Origin: Rhizobium sp. CF080
GTDB lineage: Bacteria; Pseudomonadota; Alphaproteobacteria; Rhizobiales; Rhizobiaceae
DNA: 64,000 nt
NCBI RefSeq assembly: GCF_000282095.2
Contig: NZ_AKKC02000004.1
Coordinates: forward strand, 1,488,001-1,552,000
Reading direction: 5' to 3'
The notes under the pieces were generated by a model that had not been told where the DNA came from, ran no database searches, and was given only the letters and a program-made list of their open reading frames with translations. The position numbers and the translations under genes were made by a program. Below, one piece after another: positions 45,348 to 54,682 of this stretch. Positions within the stretch are counted from its first letter, which is position 1. Every line of letters begins with the position of its first letter.

Positions 45348-45386
45348 ATTCTCCTCCAATCGGCCGTCATTGGCCAGGCGCCCATA

Positions 45387-46160
45387 TCAGTCCGAAAAAT
45401 CCTTGATCGCCTTGCCGGCTGCGGAGCGGATGAACCCGTGGTCGCTTGAAAGCAGCATCGCGCTTGCCCCGAGCCCCTTGGCGAATTCGTAGTCGTCCCG
45501 GCTCGTCGGCAGCATCAGCAGGGGGACGTTCGCCTCCCGGGCGGCGGCCGCGACCCTGGTGCTGATCTCCGCCACCTTCCTTGCGGCATCCGGATCGTTT
45601 CCGAAGGAGGCGGTCAGATCCCCCCGACCGATGAACAGGGCATCGACCCCGTCGACACGGGCGATCGCCCCGGCCAGGTCGACCGCATCCTGATCTTCGA
45701 TCATCACGATGCAGGCGACCTGCCGGTCCTGAATTTCCATATGTTGTACGCTGCCGATGCTGCCCCATATGCCGGCCCGGGTAAGGCTTGCAAAACCGCG
45801 GTTGCCACCGGCATAACGGCAGCTCTGCACAACGGCCTGCGCCTTCTCCACGGAGTTCACGTGCGGAACCATGATCCCCATCGCACCACAATCCAGTGCG
45901 GAGAGAATGCCTGCCGCATTGAATTCCGGGACCCGAACAAGCGGCGCGATATTGGAAGCGCGTGCGGCGAAGATCATCAGATCGGTCATTGCCCGGTCGA
46001 GCGGCGCATGTTCCTGGTCAATGACGGCGAAGTCATAACCGAGTGGCCCGAGGATTTCGATGACCTGGGTCGTCGGCAGTTTCAGGAACGTCCCCAGCAT
46101 CCGCTCTCCGGCAAGGAGGCGCTCTCGAAACGTGGTAAAGTTCGGGCGTTGGTCGGTCAT
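45387..46160 (-). CDS. HpcH/HpaI-family class II aldolase
   Basis: A 257-aa TIM-barrel enzyme. FAVIDQEHAPLDRAM holds the base and metal region, GAMGIMVPHVNSVEKA and VIMIEDQDAVDLAG the metal Glu and Asp. The family splits hydroxy-oxo acids into pyruvate and an aldehyde. Together with the aldehyde dehydrogenase this outlines an aldol cleavage route. It begins 16 bases after the reductase gene stop. Confidence 0.92.
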   Translation of the reverse strand: MTDQRPNFTTFRERLLAGERMLGTFLKLPTTQVIEILGPLGYDFAVIDQEHAPLDRAMTDLMIFAARASNIAPLVRVPEFNAAGILSALDCGAMGIMVPHVNSVEKAQAVVQSCRYAGGNRGFASLTRAGIWGSIGSVQHMEIQDRQVACIVMIEDQDAVDLAGAIARVDGVDALFIGRGDLTASFGNDPDAARKVAEISTRVAAAAREANVPLLMLPTSRDDYEFAKGLGASAMLLSSDHGFIRSAAGKAIKDFSD

Positions 46161-46176
46161 CTTGGCCTCTCGTCCG

Positions 46177-47199
46177 TTAGCGTAGTTGCTTTGGTTCGGG
46201 CACGGTTGTCGCGATCGCCGGATCGACGATCAGCACCACTTTGCCGATCTGCCGGTTCTCGTCGAGTATGACGTGCGCGTCCTTCACCTGGTGAAACGCC
46301 ACAGCCTGGTGGATATGTGTTTTGATCCGACCGTCTTCGATGAGAGGCCAGACATGTGTGACAAGCTCGCGTGCCAGCCGCCCTTTATAGTCCGACGGTC
46401 GCGGCCTCAGCGTCGATCCCGTGATCGTCAGACGCCGACGAACTAGCGATCTTATATTGACCTCGGCCGTCTCGCCTTCATGACTGGCGATAAAGACCAG
46501 CCTGCCATCGGTCTTGAGAAGATCGAGCTGTCGCTGCGTATTTGGCCCTGCCTGCCCATCCAGAATGACGTCGACGCCCGCGCCATCTGTCAGCCCGCGG
46601 ATTTCATCGTCCCAATCACTTCTATAGTCCACTGCAGCGCTTGCGCCGATCGCCAGGCAGACCTCCCGCTTTTCGAGATTGCCCGCCGTCGCGAAAATCA
46701 TCGCCCGACGCAAATGCCAGGCGATCTGGATGCCGGCCATGCCGACCCCGCTCGTACCGCCATGGATCAGCAGCGCTTCCCCCTCGCTCAGACGCGCCAG
46801 CCAGATCAGGTTGTTCCAGGCGGTGAAGAACACTTCCGGAAGCGACGCCCCTTCGATGAAATTGAGGCCGCGCGGGATCGACATGCATTGCACGGCCGGC
46901 GCCAAGCAAAACTCCGCATATCCGCCGCCATTGACCAGTGCGCATACCGGCATACCGACCTTAAGCGTTTCGACGCCCGGACCGATCTCTTCAACAAGGC
47001 CCGCAACATCGAGCCCTGGAATGTCCGATGCGCCTGGCGGCGGCGGGTAGAGACCCCGCCTCTGCTGGACATCCGGCCGGTTTATACCTGCTGCAACGAC
47101 CCGGATCAGCACCTCGTCGGCACCTGGCGGCGGCCGGCGCCGTTCGGCGATCCGAAGGACTTCCGGACCGCCTGGCCTTTCGATTTCAATGACTTTCAC
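46177..47199 (-). CDS. Medium-chain reductase, NADPH:quinone oxidoreductase type
   Basis: A 340-aa enzyme with GTG start. The N-terminal GroES-like domain has AAGINRPDVQQRRG, and the Rossmann part has HGGTSGVGMAGIQIAW. No zinc-binding Cys set is seen, so it is the zinc-free quinone reductase/enoyl reductase type (PIG3-like). It may reduce an unsaturated acid or ketone in the pathway. 21 bases separate it from the upstream DUF6282 gene. Confidence 0.9.
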   Translation of the reverse strand: MKVIEIERPGGPEVLRIAERRRPPPGADEVLIRVVAAGINRPDVQQRRGLYPPPPGASDIPGLDVAGLVEEIGPGVETLKVGMPVCALVNGGGYAEFCLAPAVQCMSIPRGLNFIEGASLPEVFFTAWNNLIWLARLSEGEALLIHGGTSGVGMAGIQIAWHLRRAMIFATAGNLEKREVCLAIGASAAVDYRSDWDDEIRGLTDGAGVDVILDGQAGPNTQRQLDLLKTDGRLVFIASHEGETAEVNIRSLVRRRLTITGSTLRPRPSDYKGRLARELVTHVWPLIEDGRIKTHIHQAVAFHQVKDAHVILDENRQIGKVVLIVDPAIATTVPEPKQLR

Positions 47200-47220
47200 C
47201 GGCTCGTACCCGTCGCCGCG

Positions 47221-48168
47221 TCAATCTGCCAGCCCGACCAGCCGGGCCGGGTTGTCGGCGACCATGGTACGCACGTCCGCTTCGCTGAAGCCGAGCGCTA
47301 GGCAGAGTTTGATGGCCTGGCGCATGCCTTCCACCGGTGTGGGATTGTCCACCTGCCCGAGATCGGAACCGATCGACGAACGTGCGACGCCGGCGGCGAG
47401 GATATGTTCCTTTAGCTCCTGCGGGGAATATGCGTTGAAGCGGCTGTCGATATACATGCCGGCCGACTGCTCGACCAGCGCTCCCTCCGCCGCGAGATCG
47501 CGGATATCGTCATAGGTGAAGTGCAACCCGTACATCGGGTGGTTTATGAGGAGGCGCTTGACGCCCCGCGCCTTCGCCTCTTCGAAAAGCCTCCAGATTT
47601 CCCAGACATGCAGGTGACCGGAAGACAGGATCGCATCGAATTCGGCGATCATGTCGAGGATCTGCTTCACCTCGTCCAGAACATTGCCGTAGCCATCAAC
47701 GACACTCAGCGCCGGCGAGTTTTTCAGCTGGACATTGGAGGCAAGCCGGACCTTGCCGTGTGCGCTCCTGATATGGTTGGCCGCTTGCGCCGTCGGCATC
47801 CAGATCAGCTTCGCGCCCATCTTCAACTGGGCATCCACGACAAAGGGATTCAGGCCCCCGGTGGAGTTGTTGAGCACAAGACCGCTATACATCGCCAGGC
47901 CGCGATCGCCGAGCACTCGCTCCATCATGGGGATGAAAGGCGCCACCGAATAATGGTGATCCTTGAACAGCAGGCCGCGCATGCCGGCTGCGGCCGCCTC
48001 TTCGGCTGCTTCCAAGTGGTCGATCTGCCGCGGCATCGTGGAAGGTCCGGAATGCACGTGAAGATCGAGAGCGCCGCGTAGCAAGCTTGCCGCCAACGCG
48101 TCGTCCACGCCTGCTATGAGTCTACGGACCTCTTCACGATTGCGTTTCGTATCTTCTGTCGAAGCCAT
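47221..48168 (-). CDS. DUF6282-type metal-dependent hydrolase
   Basis: A 315-aa protein resembling amidohydrolases. GALDLHVHSGPS gives an HxH metal pair, GLLFKDHH and SSGHLHVWE give further His, and SSIGSDLGQ a late Asp. The pattern fits the DUF6282 family as I recall it. First gene of the right operon, with a strong AGGAGGAGGAA ribosome site before ATG. It may open a lactone or amide, or decarboxylate; unproven. Confidence 0.7.
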   Translation of the reverse strand: MASTEDTKRNREEVRRLIAGVDDALAASLLRGALDLHVHSGPSTMPRQIDHLEAAEEAAAAGMRGLLFKDHHYSVAPFIPMMERVLGDRGLAMYSGLVLNNSTGGLNPFVVDAQLKMGAKLIWMPTAQAANHIRSAHGKVRLASNVQLKNSPALSVVDGYGNVLDEVKQILDMIAEFDAILSSGHLHVWEIWRLFEEAKARGVKRLLINHPMYGLHFTYDDIRDLAAEGALVEQSAGMYIDSRFNAYSPQELKEHILAAGVARSSIGSDLGQVDNPTPVEGMRQAIKLCLALGFSEADVRTMVADNPARLVGLAD

Positions 48169-48186
48169 CTAATTCCTCCTCCTGCA

Positions 48187-48201
48187 TCTAAGGTAGCCTT
48201 A
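48187..48201. promoter_or_regulatory. Candidate IclR operator in divergent promoter
   Basis: CTAAGG-TAG-CCTTAG, a perfect 6+3+6 palindrome, lies 19 bases upstream of the right operon's first gene and immediately before the iclR -35. This is the expected place for a site controlling both directions. Confidence 0.5.
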
Positions 48202-48204
48202 GAA

Positions 48205-48232
48205 CTTGACTTGCTCGGACGACAACCTATCG
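48205..48232 (+). promoter_or_regulatory. Predicted iclR promoter
   Basis: TTGACT (48205-48210) and TATCGT (48227-48232) with a 16-base spacer make a plausible sigma-70 promoter about 57 bases before the IclR ATG. The palindrome touching its -35 would allow autoregulation. Confidence 0.45.
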
Positions 48233-48288
48233 TCTCCGCTGTTTCGCGGGCCGAAATGGCACCTGCAGAACGTCTCGGAGGAGGATCG

Positions 48289-49104
48289 ATGAGCATTCGA
48301 GCTATAGAACGCGCGATGAACGTGCTGCAGGAGCTTAACTTGCAGCCAATCAACACGATCGCGCAGCTCCATGCGCGCACAAAGCTCCCCAAGCCGACCC
48401 TTGTGCGCATCTTACGGACGCTGGAAGAAGCCGGCTATGTCGAGAATGACACGCGCCAAGGCGGCTATCACGTCAGCGCTCTCGTGACCTCCTTGAGCTC
48501 TGGTTTCCATAAGGATCCCCTTGTCGTTGAGGCCGGGAGAGCATGGGCGATAGCGATCACTCGCAAACACAAATGGCCCGTCGCCATCGCCTTACCGGAC
48601 TATGACGGGATGATCATTCGCTTCAGCACGGTGCCGGACAGCCTGATTTCGCCGTTCCACAGCACCGTAAACCGACGGCTATGCATGCTCACCCGCGGGA
48701 TGGGACTTGCGTATCTTGCCTTTCTCGATGTTGAAGACCGCGACGTGATAATCGGGATCCTGCAAAAATCCGAGGATCCCGAGAACGCTTTGAGCCATCA
48801 CCGGGATGAACTCCTGCGGTTGCTCAAGCAGGTACGGGAAAACGGCTACGCGACCCGTTCGTCGGTCGTGGAACCGAGGAATTCCAACACGATTGCCGTT
48901 CCGATCCTAGCCAAAAGTGGCCGAGTCCTTGCGAGCCTCGGCCTCACATATTTCAAGTCTGCTTTTGATTCCGAGCAGGATGCCCGCGAGCGCTATGTTC
49001 CAATTCTTAAATCTGCGGCCATTGCCATCTCGGAAGACCTGAGCCGGTTGTCCAGCAGCATGGCAATCGACGTCAATTCTACTGAGCTACTACCGGCTTT
49101 TTAA
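48289..49104 (+). CDS. IclR-family transcriptional regulator of the right operon
   Basis: A 271-aa regulator. Winged helix TIAQLHARTKLPKPTLVRIL at about 20-40 and effector domain to the end, with ILAKSGRVLASLGLTYF. The ATG at 48289 has a GGAGGAGG site; the ORF from 48211 is longer but lies in the promoter. Divergent from the nine-gene operon that includes the second TTT system. Confidence 0.9.
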   Translation: MSIRAIERAMNVLQELNLQPINTIAQLHARTKLPKPTLVRILRTLEEAGYVENDTRQGGYHVSALVTSLSSGFHKDPLVVEAGRAWAIAITRKHKWPVAIALPDYDGMIIRFSTVPDSLISPFHSTVNRRLCMLTRGMGLAYLAFLDVEDRDVIIGILQKSEDPENALSHHRDELLRLLKQVRENGYATRSSVVEPRNSNTIAVPILAKSGRVLASLGLTYFKSAFDSEQDARERYVPILKSAAIAISEDLSRLSSSMAIDVNSTELLPAF

Positions 49105-49672
49105 GGTGATTGAACGGCGAAGCCATGCGACGTAGCATAGATAATGCGCGCGGTTTACCTTGTGCGAACGGCAAAACCGCACGGCATGTCGGGAATATGG
49201 AACGTCCGATAAGGCACCGTCACGTTAACGGGGCAGCGACTAAAATGCGCGATCTGGCGGCACGACCAGACTTGCCCACCATCGGTGCATCTTGCCTCGC
49301 CCGCGAACTACGGCATGATTTAGCTGTCTCAACGCGTGCCCAGATGGCAACGTGTTGCTGACGGGAAGGGCCAGCACCATCCAGCGGCTCCGGCAAAGCC
49401 TGAAACGGCAGGCGGTACCGGCGGCACGCATTGTTACCAAAGCCTATTGAGCGCCCGGAAAAACCGGACTCGATTGAACATGCAGCAGGCTCGGCGAACA
49501 TCTGCAATCACGGTTTGGACGCAGCTCAATTACGTGACTTGAAAAGTGGATCAGATGGCGGGGGCGCTCAGCTGCCAAAGTCATCTGTTTTACTGAAGGC
49601 GACACATGTCAGCGCAATTTGAGCGGATTCCATGCTGATCGTGAGGAGGAGCCATCAAGTGCCATTGGCTGC
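49105..49672. other. Intergenic region, nothing clear
   Basis: About 570 bases between the IclR gene and the convergent esterase. Short ORFs occur in several frames without recognisable products. I see no terminator with a T run. It may be remnant DNA at a junction between modules. Confidence 0.35.
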
Positions 49673-50626
49673 TCAGTTGGCTATAACGGCACGTAGTTCC
49701 GCACAAACTCTGAGAAATGCTTCATTCGATTTCCGGGAAACTCCGGAATGCTGCATGAAATTATGGATCAAGCCATCAAAGCAGAGATATCGTGTCGTGA
49801 CACCAGCCTGTCTCAAGCGTTCTGCAAATTGATGGCCCTGATCCCTCAGCAAATCGATCTCTCCGCCGTATACCGCGACGGAAGGAAGGCCGGCGAGGTC
49901 ATCCGCCAGGAGAGGCGATATCTGGGGATCAAGCGCCAGCGCAGGCGTCGGCAGGTAGGAGCGCGCAAAATACTCCATCGCCGGCCGTTCGAGATAGTAG
50001 CCGGCGGCAAAAGCTTCATCGGATGCGGAATAGGCGGCCATTCCCAGATAGGAACGCAGATCGGTAACAGGGTAGAGAAGTGTGCCGTGGTGAAAAACTT
50101 TCTCGGCCCGGTAGTGCCGCATGGCAGCTATGGCAAGATTGCCGCCGGCGCTGTCGCCCATGACCACAAAGCGCTCCGGATCAACGTTCAACCGGTCGGT
50201 GTTTCCCTTCAGCCACCGGGTGGCAGCCAGGGTATCTCCCAAGGCTGCCGGGAAGGGATGCTCCGGGGCAAGGCGATAATCGAGAAAGGCAACGAGCGCA
50301 TTGCAATGGAGCGCGATACGGGCGGACTGATGAGCATAAGTCGAGGAGTCGCCGAGTACAAAGCCGCCCCCATGCAAATAAAGGATGAGCGGCGCACGGG
50401 CCGGGAGAGATTTGGGGCGATAGAATGTCAGCCTGACATCTGCCGCCTCGGTCAGAGTTATTACGTCTTTCACGACCGTTTCCTCGGGGTGACGGCTCAT
50501 GGACAGATATTGCTGCTTGTAGATCTCCCGCGACCGTTCGAGCGTTATCTTCCCTGGAAGGCGTTCTTTTTCCTCGGCAATGTTTTGCAACATTGCCTGA
50601 ATTTCCGGATCGACAGTCAATTTCAC
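49673..50626 (-). CDS. Alpha/beta hydrolase, HSL-type esterase
   Basis: A 317-aa esterase. The oxyanion motif HGGG is at 85-88 and the nucleophile Ser159 is in GDSAGG; DYRLAPEHPFPA after HGGG is a hallmark of hormone-sensitive-lipase-like enzymes. Later Asp and His (EIDLLRDQG, LIHNF) complete the triad. GTG start with GCAGGAGT upstream. Divergent from the serine hydrolase gene; both probably respond to the LysR regulator. Confidence 0.92.
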   Translation of the reverse strand: MKLTVDPEIQAMLQNIAEEKERLPGKITLERSREIYKQQYLSMSRHPEETVVKDVITLTEAADVRLTFYRPKSLPARAPLILYLHGGGFVLGDSSTYAHQSARIALHCNALVAFLDYRLAPEHPFPAALGDTLAATRWLKGNTDRLNVDPERFVVMGDSAGGNLAIAAMRHYRAEKVFHHGTLLYPVTDLRSYLGMAAYSASDEAFAAGYYLERPAMEYFARSYLPTPALALDPQISPLLADDLAGLPSVAVYGGEIDLLRDQGHQFAERLRQAGVTTRYLCFDGLIHNFMQHSGVSRKSNEAFLRVCAELRAVIAN

Positions 50627-50759
50627 ACTCCTGCGAGATCGTTTTCGAGTTTTGAAAATGGTCCACTTGCGCGATCTGCGATCGCAATTTAATCATTGGC
50701 GAAAGAAAATCAATTCCATTCGCGTTGATCGAACCACGTACCGCCAGCAGGGGAAAACC

Positions 50760-51905
50760 ATGAGCGCAGTCAACTTCAAGCGATCCGACATCAATCTGGG
50801 CAATTGGCGCGCTCGCCCCTATTCGACCTGGTCTTTCCGCAACATGGCGGAACTGGTGCCCTCGGCGGTGATCCGCAGCGCGCGTCTGCCGGAAAAACCT
50901 CAGCGTGACCTGGGCCAATTTTCCACTCTCCTCATTCGCAATCCAGACGGCCATGAGATGCCCCTCGACGCTTTCCTCACGAAGAGCGGCAGCGACGCCT
51001 TCGTCGTCATGAAGAAAGGCGAGATCATCGCCGAGTGGTATGCAAACGGCTGCGGTCCGTCGGAACCCCATCTCATTTTTTCGATCTCGAAATCGTTCAC
51101 CGGTCTCATCGCCGGCATCCTCGAAGCGCAGGAAAAACTGTCGTTTGCGGCACCGGTCAGCGCATATGTCCCCGAAGCCAAAGGCTCGGCTTACGGCGAC
51201 GTGACGGTGCGCGAGCTTCTCAACATGACCGTGAGCGTGGTTTTCGAGGAAAGCTACCTTGACGAGACCGGCGACTTCGATCGTTATCGGCGGGCGGTCC
51301 TTTGGCAGCCGGAGCATCCGGAAAAGCCGACGCCGACGCTGCGGGAATTCCTCGTATCGTTGAGGAAGGCCGACCATCCGCATGGGACAAGGCATGCCTA
51401 TCGTTCACCCAACTCGGACATGGCCGGGCTTGTCGTCGAAGCGGCCGGCGGCATGCGCTATGCCGATCTGCTCAGCACGCTTGTCTGGCAGCCTATGGGA
51501 GCCCACACGGATGGCTTCATCACCGTCGACCGCGCTGGTAGCCCTAGGACCTCCGGCGGAATATCCGTCTCCGCGCGGGATCTCGCCCGCTTCGGTGATC
51601 TCGTGCGCAGGGGCGGCGGGGGATTGGTGCCCGAGTGGTTCATCGAGAGCCTTTGGCAAGGCGGCGACCGGGCGGTCTGGGCAACCGGCGACCAGCATTA
51701 CATCTACCCGGGCGGCAGCTACCGATCCTACTGGTACGAAACAGGGACGGGTGCGCTGGCGGGCATGGGCATTTTCGGGCAATGGCTATGGGTTGACCGC
51801 TCTTCCGAAACCGTCATTGTTCGATTGTCGTCGGAGCCGGTTCCCGTCAACGACGATCTCGACCAATGCATCATCGCAATGATGAAGGCAGTTTCGGCGG
51901 CCTGA
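50760..51905 (+). CDS. Serine beta-lactamase-family hydrolase
   Basis: A 381-aa protein of the class C beta-lactamase/esterase/6-aminohexanoate-dimer hydrolase family. The SxxK motif is SISK at 108-111, with YRSPNSD as the Tyr-containing second motif near 221. No signal peptide, so it is intracellular and thus closer to nylon-oligomer hydrolase or esterase than to a resistance enzyme. ATG at 50760 is preferred over 50652. LysR follows by about 40 bases. Confidence 0.9.
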   Translation: MSAVNFKRSDINLGNWRARPYSTWSFRNMAELVPSAVIRSARLPEKPQRDLGQFSTLLIRNPDGHEMPLDAFLTKSGSDAFVVMKKGEIIAEWYANGCGPSEPHLIFSISKSFTGLIAGILEAQEKLSFAAPVSAYVPEAKGSAYGDVTVRELLNMTVSVVFEESYLDETGDFDRYRRAVLWQPEHPEKPTPTLREFLVSLRKADHPHGTRHAYRSPNSDMAGLVVEAAGGMRYADLLSTLVWQPMGAHTDGFITVDRAGSPRTSGGISVSARDLARFGDLVRRGGGGLVPEWFIESLWQGGDRAVWATGDQHYIYPGGSYRSYWYETGTGALAGMGIFGQWLWVDRSSETVIVRLSSEPVPVNDDLDQCIIAMMKAVSAA

Positions 51906-51948
51906 GCCGGCGGCCGCCGGACTTGCCCCAGAACCAAGGGCAGCAGGC

Positions 51949-52875
51949 GTGAACCTGAGATTCGTTGAGACTTTCCTCTGGGTTGCCAGACTCGGCAGCT
52001 TCAGTGCCGCCGCCGAGCGGCTAGGCGCCACCCAGGCTTCGGTTTCCCATCGCATTGCGACCCTGGAGCAAGAACTCGGCGTGGCATTGTTCGATCGGGA
52101 TTCGAGAAGCGTCGTCCTCACCCCTGCCGGGCTGCGGGCCATTCCAAAAGCCGAGGAGATCTTGCGCGCCGCAGCCGAGTTCCAGCTTGCCATTGCCGAA
52201 CCCGGGCAGATCCAGGGTTCGGTCAGCTTAGGAACGAATGACGTGATCGCCCATTCGCTGCTGTCGCGTATTATGGCGCGGGTGCGGCAACGTTACCCCG
52301 GGATCACGATCGACCTTCAGATCGAAACCAGTTCGGCCAATACGCGCGCACTGTTTGACCGTCGCATCGATATAGCCCTTGGAATGGGCACTATCGATGA
52401 CGACAGGATCATCAATGCGCAATACGGGGCTTTCGTGCCCGTTTGGGTCGCCAGTTCGGATTTTCTTCTGCCGGATGGCAAGCTCGGTCTTGCCGATCTC
52501 GCGAACCGTCCCCTGCTGACATTTTCCCGCGACAGCGTGCCCTATCGCGGGCTCATGAAGCAGTTTGCCGATGCCGGACTGAATGCATTGTCGGTTTCCA
52601 ACATCAATGCATTGATTACGATGATTGATCTGGCTGTCGCGGGCTTCGGGGCGACGGCGCTGCCGCGCGCGGTGCTGGGCAAGCATCTGGGTGCCGGTCT
52701 CCTGCGCGCGCTGGATGTAGATCCGGCTTTCCCGGTCTTCACGCACTATCTTTCCTACCTCGATGTGAATGAAAACCCTCTCGTCAAGGCGGTGGCGGAC
52801 ATCGCATTCGAAATCGCCGCGGAAGCCGACGATCCGGACCTATTCTCCGCCTATCAAAAAGGACCGCATCTATAG
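51949..52875 (+). CDS. LysR-family transcriptional regulator
   Basis: A 308-aa regulator with GTG start. The N-terminal helix-turn-helix (GSFSAAAERLGATQASVSHRI) is typical, then the effector domain with two periplasmic-protein-like lobes. It follows the hydrolase gene and precedes the orphan binding protein, so it probably controls these neighbours in response to a substrate. Confidence 0.93.
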   Translation: MNLRFVETFLWVARLGSFSAAAERLGATQASVSHRIATLEQELGVALFDRDSRSVVLTPAGLRAIPKAEEILRAAAEFQLAIAEPGQIQGSVSLGTNDVIAHSLLSRIMARVRQRYPGITIDLQIETSSANTRALFDRRIDIALGMGTIDDDRIINAQYGAFVPVWVASSDFLLPDGKLGLADLANRPLLTFSRDSVPYRGLMKQFADAGLNALSVSNINALITMIDLAVAGFGATALPRAVLGKHLGAGLLRALDVDPAFPVFTHYLSYLDVNENPLVKAVADIAFEIAAEADDPDLFSAYQKGPHL

Positions 52876-53016
52876 ATTTTTCTTGTCGCGACGCGGGAAG
52901 ATTTCTCGTTTGAACTGTGCCTGCCGCGCCTGCACAGTGGAAAAAAAAGGGTTTCGGGCGAGGACTGAGCCTCTGATCCGGCAACCCTATAAGCGGTGGA
53001 ACAGTTGGAGAAATTC

Positions 53017-54588
53017 ATGAAGATCAGCTTTTTATCGGCCGTCATATTGGCTGTGTTTGCTTTTGCGGGCTGCGGCAGCGCGCAGGAACCTCAAAAAGAT
53101 GGTACGCTGAGGATCGTGCTGACCGCCGATATCCGCAGTCTCGATGCGAGCCGCAACGACAGCAATACCGACACGGTTCTCAGCCATATCTATGAACCGC
53201 TCGTGGGCTTCCGGACCAATATGACGGTCGGCCCCATGCTCGCGGAGACCTGGGACGTCTCGCAGGATGCGAAGACCTACACTTTTCATTTCAAGAAAGG
53301 CACGACCTATCATAACGGCGACAAGGTAAGGGCTGCCGATTTCAAATGGCTGTGGGAACGCCGCATGGCTTCAAGGGCCGGCGACGCCCCCTGGCTCTGC
53401 ATTCCGACATTCGACGGCTCGCGCGGGCTGAAGGTCAATGACGTCGAAGCGACGGATGACGACACGCTCGTTTTCCGTCTCGACGCGCCCAACACCTTGT
53501 TTCTTGTCCGGCTTGCTGACCCGGTCTGCAACATCTGGATAGCAAGTCCCAGGAATGTCGGCAGCGATGGAAAATGGATCGAAGGTTCGGCGATCGGCAG
53601 CGGTCCCTTCAAACTGAAGGAATGGAAGAAGGAGCAATATATCGCTCTTGGACGCTTTGACGGCTATGTGCCGACGAGAGGTGAACGAAACGGGCAGAGC
53701 GGCGATCGGACCGTGTATGTCGACGAAGCCCGTTTCACCATCGTGCCGGACAAGACCGCCGCGGAAACCGCGTTGTTCGCGGGGCAGGTGGATGTCGTAT
53801 CGACAATCCAGCCCTCGCGGGTGGCGGATCTCAAGGCAAAAGGCGCCAGGATCATTTCGTCGCCGGGGCTTTCCCTGACTGCAATCCTCATGCAGACCCG
53901 GGATCCCCTCCTGTCGAATGTCAAGATGCGGCAGGCGATCGCGCATGCATTGGACTTCGACCAGATCGCCAAGGCCCAGACGGTCGGCATGGCTGCATTC
54001 AACCCTTCCGGAGTTCCTGAAACCAGCGCCTATTTCGAGAAGTCGTTCCTGCAATGGCCCGCATACGATCTTGCGGAAACGAGGAAGCTGCTCGCCGAGG
54101 CGGGGTACAAGGGGCAAGCTATCAAGCTTCAGACCAATAACCGCTACGTTGGCATGTATGACAATGCCATCGTCATCCAGGCAATGCTTGCTGCGGCCGG
54201 GATCAATATCGAACTCGACGTGCTGGATTGGTCGGCGCAGTTGGACAATTTCTTCAGTGGCAAGTTCCAGATGCAGTCCTTCGGTTATGCCTCGCGGCCG
54301 GATCCGCTGGTCATCTACGGCATGTTTACCGGCGACAAGGCCAAGACGCCGAACTACCAGTGGGGCGATCCCAAGGCGCTCGATCTCTACCTCAAGGCGA
54401 TTGATACCGAGGGTTTCGAACAGAAAAAGGCGGCATTGAAGAAACTTCATGCCTTGATGGCCGAGCAGGTTCCGATACTCGGCCTCTATTATTTCCCGGT
54501 GATCGAGGCGATCTCTGACAAGCTCATCGGATACGAGACCTGGGCGCTCGACAAGCCGCGCGCATGGGGCGTATGGAAGAAGTCCTGA
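53017..54588 (+). CDS. Orphan family-5 ABC substrate-binding lipoprotein
   Basis: A 523-aa binding protein. The signal peptide ends in a lipobox, FAGC, with Cys19 as the likely lipid anchor. Mature features match the SBP at 3.3 kb: LTADIRSLDASRNDSNTDT against ADIRSTDPGVNRDANSDA, and C-terminal YETW..KPRAWGVW against YKTW..YPRMWGV. No permease or ATPase follows; it may use the 4.9-8.2 kb transporter or one elsewhere. It is 140 bases downstream of LysR and ends at a strong terminator. Confidence 0.92.
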   Translation: MKISFLSAVILAVFAFAGCGSAQEPQKDGTLRIVLTADIRSLDASRNDSNTDTVLSHIYEPLVGFRTNMTVGPMLAETWDVSQDAKTYTFHFKKGTTYHNGDKVRAADFKWLWERRMASRAGDAPWLCIPTFDGSRGLKVNDVEATDDDTLVFRLDAPNTLFLVRLADPVCNIWIASPRNVGSDGKWIEGSAIGSGPFKLKEWKKEQYIALGRFDGYVPTRGERNGQSGDRTVYVDEARFTIVPDKTAAETALFAGQVDVVSTIQPSRVADLKAKGARIISSPGLSLTAILMQTRDPLLSNVKMRQAIAHALDFDQIAKAQTVGMAAFNPSGVPETSAYFEKSFLQWPAYDLAETRKLLAEAGYKGQAIKLQTNNRYVGMYDNAIVIQAMLAAAGINIELDVLDWSAQLDNFFSGKFQMQSFGYASRPDPLVIYGMFTGDKAKTPNYQWGDPKALDLYLKAIDTEGFEQKKAALKKLHALMAEQVPILGLYYFPVIEAISDKLIGYETWALDKPRAWGVWKKS

Positions 54589-54607
54589 TCCCATCCTCGA
54601 CCATTTT

Positions 54608-54640
54608 GAAAAAGCCCGGCACGCTGTTTCCGGGCTTTTC
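54608..54640 (+). terminator. Intrinsic terminator after the orphan binding protein
   Basis: GAAAAAGCCCGG (54608-54619) pairs with CCGGGCTTTTC (54630-54640) with one unpaired base; the T run ends the stem. It follows the stop by 20 bases and lies 43 bases before the stop of the convergent HDAC-like gene, so it may serve both. Confidence 0.85.
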
Positions 54641-54682
54641 CGACGTCGTGCGGGTCGAAGTGTCAGGGTGCAGGCCGAGGTG

